Positions 22,346-25,841 of a DNA stretch of 25,841 bases are shown piece by piece. Location of the stretch: the NCBI GenBank assembly GCA_017578085.1, contig PKQR01000013.1, forward strand, positions 1-25,841, given 5' to 3'. The position numbers and the translations under genes are program-made. Below the pieces are notes generated by a model, which was not told where the DNA came from, searched no databases, and saw only the letters and a list, made by a program, of their open reading frames with translations. The number at the start of each line of letters is the position of its first letter. Position 1 is the stretch's first letter. This stretch comes from Bacillota bacterium. Its GTDB lineage: Bacteria; Bacillota; Limnochordia; Limnochordales; ZCTH02-B6.

Positions 22346-23710
22346 TCATTCGCCCATCTCGCTGTGGACAGCCGTCCTGTCCCACCGCCGGCCCCGGGCG
22401 GCCAGCTTGGCCTCGATGCGGCGCAGCCGGTGCAGGAGCTCGTCCAGCTCCCGGTCGGCCGCCGGCCAGCGGGAGGCGCCTAGCCCGAGCCCTCGCAGCA
22501 TGCGCCGGCGCTGCACCAGGTCGATGGCCCGCAGCGTCCACTCCCGGGCGGCTTCCAGGTCCCGGGCCCGGTGTTCGTAATACTTGGCCAGTTCCACGTA
22601 GGGCCATATGGACAAACCATCCTCCCGGACCCAAGCGTGCAGGACCGCGACATGGTGGTCGGACCGGCGCCGGCACGCGATGGCCAGCATCCGGTAGGCT
22701 TCCCGGCGCAAGGCGTGGGGCAGCCCGCGCTTTAAGGCTTCCCGGAAAGATGCGATGGCCTCGTCCAGCGCGTCCCGCTCGAAAAGCAGGCGGCCCAGGG
22801 CGTACACTTCCGCACCCGTAAGAGGCGCCCCGGCCGGCGCGGCGGAGAGCGGGTCCGCGGCCGCGTGGCCCAGGTAGCCGGCCACGGCCGCCATGGAGAC
22901 GATGTCCAGCCGGTTGTGGCGGAAAATGCCCGCCAGCGGCGCCGGATCCTGGGTGCGGACGTAGTTGAAGTAAAGCTGGGGGATTAGGGCGCCGGGCACG
23001 TCGTCCTCGCGCTCTAAGCCAAGGATCGCCGCCTCCAGGTCCCCCAGGCGGCAGCTGTCGGTGACGGGCCGCCACACCCGGCGCGCGGGGTACAGCAGGT
23101 CCAGGTGGGGCAGCAGGGGCAGGCGCATCCGGTTGAGCGTCGCCCGGGTTTCCAAAAGCGGCCAGTCAAAGCTGCGGCCGTTGAAGGTGACGATTGACCG
23201 CGCATCCTCTAGCTCCGCCTGCACGGCGGCCAGGACGGCGGGTTCCTCGGGGTAGTTGCGCATGAAGTACTGGCGGACGCGAAAACCCTCTCCGGTAAAG
23301 CGGCCGATGCCGACGAGAAACGCGTACGTCCCCGTGCCGCGGCCGAGGCCGGTGGTCTCCAGGTCCACAAACACCGCGCCGCGGGCGTCAAAGGCCGCGG
23401 TGGCCGCCCGGGGCAAAAGGCGCTCCCAACCGTGCCGGGGCACCTCGAGGCACGATCCCAGCACGACGCGGCCCTGCCGGTGATCCAGGGGGAAGGTTCG
23501 CTCCAGGCACACGACGGGCCCGAAGGGGGTGTCGACCAGCCGCTGCTCCACCCCGGGTTCGTCCGGGAGCGGCGGCCCGGGCATGGGCTCGCCCTGCACC
23601 GGGTATGCAATCAGGTTTCCGGCCGGCGGCGGGCTCGCCACGGGCGGGCCCGGCTCGGACGGGGCGCTGGCCCCGGGGCGCATCAGGCGCAGGCGGTCAC
23701 GCAGATTCAC
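22346..23710 (-). CDS. mrfB: MrfB (YprB)-like DEDDh exonuclease
   Basis: RNase H-fold exonuclease of 454 residues, with a helical repeat region in the C-terminal third. The metal-binding residues are visible: D116 and E118 (FVDLETTGLG), D182 (FNGRSFDWPLL), H265 and D269 (HNRLDIVSM). In Bacillus subtilis the YprA-YprB pair, renamed MrfA and MrfB, repairs mitomycin C damage outside the UvrABC pathway. The GTG start overlaps the end of the helicase gene by 14 bp, as expected for partners. The C-terminus (about 285-440) looks TPR-like (LGRLLFERDALDEAIASFREALKRG). The first 45 residues are proline-rich and probably disordered. Confidence 0.9.
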   Translation of the reverse strand: MNLRDRLRLMRPGASAPSEPGPPVASPPPAGNLIAYPVQGEPMPGPPLPDEPGVEQRLVDTPFGPVVCLERTFPLDHRQGRVVLGSCLEVPRHGWERLLPRAATAAFDARGAVFVDLETTGLGRGTGTYAFLVGIGRFTGEGFRVRQYFMRNYPEEPAVLAAVQAELEDARSIVTFNGRSFDWPLLETRATLNRMRLPLLPHLDLLYPARRVWRPVTDSCRLGDLEAAILGLEREDDVPGALIPQLYFNYVRTQDPAPLAGIFRHNRLDIVSMAAVAGYLGHAAADPLSAAPAGAPLTGAEVYALGRLLFERDALDEAIASFREALKRGLPHALRREAYRMLAIACRRRSDHHVAVLHAWVREDGLSIWPYVELAKYYEHRARDLEAAREWTLRAIDLVQRRRMLRGLGLGASRWPAADRELDELLHRLRRIEAKLAARGRRWDRTAVHSEMGE

Positions 23711-25841
23711 GCTGATCCGGCCCCTCCGCCGGGGCCTGGGCGGCGCTGGAAACGGGCGCTTGCCCCTGGCCCAAAGCCAGCCGCAGCAGGCGCACGGTCG
23801 GGGCGCGCCCCCCTGCGTCCGGGCCGACGCAGGCCGGGCAGCCGTCCTCGCAGGCGCACCGGGTCACCTGCTGCAGGCACGCGTCCAGCAGCGCGGCGGA
23901 GAGGTCGTAGGCCTTTTCCGCCAAGCCGATGCCGCCCGGGTACGCGTCGTAAAGGTAGATGGTCGGCCGCTGCGTCTGGGGCGCCCGCATCTCCACCGTC
24001 GCGCGGAGGTCCTTTGGGTCGCACATGAGAAACACCGGCGCCAGCGACTCCAGCAGGCGCGCCGTCCCGATCATGGCCGACTGCAGCTCGTCGGGCTTGA
24101 ACTGGCTCGCCACCGCGTCGGGCACTTCCAGCCAGCACGCGGCGGTGTGCATCTGGTCCTCAGGCAGGTGGATCTCGCCCCAGCCCACGTTTTCGTGGGT
24201 GTAAAGCTTGATCTTCTTGAAGATCGTCGCCCGCCAGGCGGTCATGACCTCGCCGAACCGCTTCTCCAGCGGCCCCTGGGCGTCCGAGCGAAAAATGTCC
24301 AGCACCCGGATGGTGACCGCCAGGTTCGCGTCGGTGTAGTAGTCCACGTCCACCCGGTGCACGTAGGCGCGATGCTCGTCCCAGTCCAGCCGGTCCACCA
24401 GGTACTGCTGGCCTTCGTGGATGTAGATGGCGTGGGTGTGCAGCATGGTCATGGCGGCCAGCCGGTCGGTTTCCCCGATGACCCGGTGCTGGGGGTCCGT
24501 CGTGTCCACGATGACGAAGTTCTCGCTGCTCGCGCTGCGCAGGGAGATCTCGTTGGCCGGGAAGCTCTCGCTCATCCAGTGCCACTGGCCGCCCGCGTGG
24601 TGCACGATGCGCTCGTCCTGCAGGTAGCTCAAGATCTCCGCCGTCCCCGCCGGGTCGATGCCGAAAGCTTCGCCGTCCCGGAAGGGCAGCTCAAACGCCG
24701 CACACTTGATGTGGCTCACCAGGATCATCAGGTTGTCCGGGTTGATGAGGGCGTGCTCGGGCGACCCGCCAACGACGAACTCGGGATGCGTGACGATGTA
24801 CTGGTCCAGCGGGGCGCTGGAGGCCACCAGCACCGCCACGGAAACCCCCTGGCGCCGGCCGGCGCGGCCCGCCTGCTGCCACGTGCTCGCGATGGTGCCG
24901 GGGTACCCGGCCATGACGCACACGTCCAACTGCCCCACGTCGATGCCGAGCTCCAGGGCATTGGTGCTGACGACGCCCAGCACCTCGCCGCTGCGCAGGC
25001 CCCGCTCGATCTCCCGCCGCTGGTTGGGGAGATACCCGCCCCGGTAGCCGCGGATGGCCTCAGCCCGCTTGGTGGTCACGCCCCGCGCCCCCCGGGCCAT
25101 GTCCTCTTTCAAGTACGTGAGCAGCACTTCCGTGGCCAGCCGCGACCGGGCAAACACGATGGTCTGGATGTCGTGGCGCAGAAACCGGCCCGCGACCTCG
25201 CGCGCCGCCTGCAGCACGGGCTGGCGCAGGCCCTCCCGGGTGACGACGGGCGGGTTGTAAAAGATCAGATGCCGCTCGCCCTGGGGGGCGCCGTTGTTGT
25301 CGATGAGCTCCACGGGCACCCCGGTCAGCCGCTCGGCCAGCTCCTTGGGGTTGGCGATGGTGGCGCTCGAGCACAAAAACTGCGGGTTGCTGCCGTAGAA
25401 CTGGCAGATGCGCCGCAGGCGCCGGATCACGTTGGCCACGTGGGAGCCAAACACGCCGCGGTAGGTGTGCAGCTCGTCGATGATCACGTACTTGAGGTTT
25501 TCAAACAGCCGCACCCAGCGGGTGTGATGGGGGAGAATCCCCGTGTGCAGCATGTCCGGATTGGTGACGACGATGTGCCCCGCCTGGCGGATGTGGGGCC
25601 TGAGCGGCGCCGGCGTGTCGCCGTCGTACACGTAGGCCTGGATGTCCACGTCCAGGTGCTGGGTCAGCTCCTTGAGGGCCGCCACCTGGTCCTGGGCAAG
25701 GGCCTTGGTCGGGAAAAGGTATAAGGCCCTGGAGGCGGGTTCCTGCAAGATCGCGTGCAGCACGGGGAGGTTGTAGCACAAGGTCTTGCCCGACGCGGTG
25801 GGAGTGACCACCACCGTGGACTTGCCCGCGAGGGCCGCCGC
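23697..25841 (-). CDS. mrfA: MrfA (YprA)-like DEAD/DEAH helicase with C-terminal zinc-binding DUF1998, 5' end outside window
   Basis: Superfamily 2 helicase, 714 residues visible, N-terminus missing. Motif I is TPTASGKT at the window edge. Motif II is DELH (VIIDELHTYRG), motif III is SATIANP and motif VI is QQAGRAGRRQ. The C-terminal domain has the four-cysteine zinc motif C-x-C-x(3)-C-x(2)-C, seen as CACEDGCPACVGP. In B. subtilis MrfA is a DNA-dependent ATPase and 3'-5' helicase whose cysteines are needed for mitomycin repair. It is followed by and overlaps mrfB, and the pair is conserved across Bacillota. The B. subtilis protein is about 750 residues, so roughly the first 60-100 residues lie beyond the window. 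Confidence 0.93.
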   Translation of the reverse strand, partial: AAALAGKSTVVVTPTASGKTLCYNLPVLHAILQEPASRALYLFPTKALAQDQVAALKELTQHLDVDIQAYVYDGDTPAPLRPHIRQAGHIVVTNPDMLHTGILPHHTRWVRLFENLKYVIIDELHTYRGVFGSHVANVIRRLRRICQFYGSNPQFLCSSATIANPKELAERLTGVPVELIDNNGAPQGERHLIFYNPPVVTREGLRQPVLQAAREVAGRFLRHDIQTIVFARSRLATEVLLTYLKEDMARGARGVTTKRAEAIRGYRGGYLPNQRREIERGLRSGEVLGVVSTNALELGIDVGQLDVCVMAGYPGTIASTWQQAGRAGRRQGVSVAVLVASSAPLDQYIVTHPEFVVGGSPEHALINPDNLMILVSHIKCAAFELPFRDGEAFGIDPAGTAEILSYLQDERIVHHAGGQWHWMSESFPANEISLRSASSENFVIVDTTDPQHRVIGETDRLAAMTMLHTHAIYIHEGQQYLVDRLDWDEHRAYVHRVDVDYYTDANLAVTIRVLDIFRSDAQGPLEKRFGEVMTAWRATIFKKIKLYTHENVGWGEIHLPEDQMHTAACWLEVPDAVASQFKPDELQSAMIGTARLLESLAPVFLMCDPKDLRATVEMRAPQTQRPTIYLYDAYPGGIGLAEKAYDLSAALLDACLQQVTRCACEDGCPACVGPDAGGRAPTVRLLRLALGQGQAPVSSAAQAPAEGPDQRESA

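Noticed and set aside
23529..25724. Long plus-strand open frame opposite mrfA
   Set aside because: Antisense of a gene with helicase motifs I, II, III and VI; no domain in the antisense product.

Overview
The window looks like a piece of chromosome from a high-GC, probably thermophilic, deep-branching Bacillota (a Symbiobacterium, Thermaerobacter or Limnochorda-like lineage). That is inference. It rests on the GC-rich codon use, strong AGGAGG-type ribosome binding sites, an S-box (SAM-I) riboswitch with an intrinsic terminator, the mrfA-mrfB (yprA-yprB) pair, and pyruvate:ferredoxin-type metabolism. The first and last genes are cut by the window edges. I could run no database search, so family calls rest on motifs read by eye.

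Layout. 1-1131 (minus): metY with a complete control region (promoter, SAM-I aptamer, terminator). 1151-5725 (minus): an NMT1/SsuABC-type importer cluster of one ATPase, two paralogous permeases and one substrate-binding protein, enclosing a uridine-phosphorylase-like gene. This suggests uptake and phosphorolysis of a pyrimidine nucleoside or related compound. 5855-8061 (minus): a DoxX/DoxD-like membrane protein and an HtrA-type serine protease, separated by a terminator and a phased array of TGTCCC boxes. 8285-13427: two divergently evolved TPR paralogues arranged tail to tail around a GNAT acetyltransferase. A small plus-strand remnant, possibly of a GntR/FCD regulator, lies beside the second. 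13762-17153 (plus): a 2-oxoacid:ferredoxin oxidoreductase built from two fused genes (gamma-delta and alpha-beta), with a terminator. 17176-17841 (plus): an MNT nucleotidyltransferase and a C-terminally truncated HI0074-type partner. 17912-18685 (minus): an SDR dehydrogenase with a second TGTCCC array upstream. 18943-22203 (minus): a second DoxX gene followed by a GNAT-fused ADP-forming acyl-CoA synthetase. 22346-25841 (minus): mrfB and partial mrfA, the mitomycin-repair exonuclease and helicase.

How genes may work together. The ferredoxin oxidoreductase makes acyl-CoA from a 2-oxoacid, and the ADP-forming synthetase could convert acyl-CoA to acid plus ATP, a known energy-conserving pair. MetY is under SAM feedback control.

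The most unusual signal is not a gene. TGTCCC/GGGACA hexamers recur at exact 23-bp (or 46-bp) steps in two separate intergenic regions, each about 80 bp upstream of a minus-strand start codon (the first doxX and the SDR gene). I know of no described regulator that matches this pattern.
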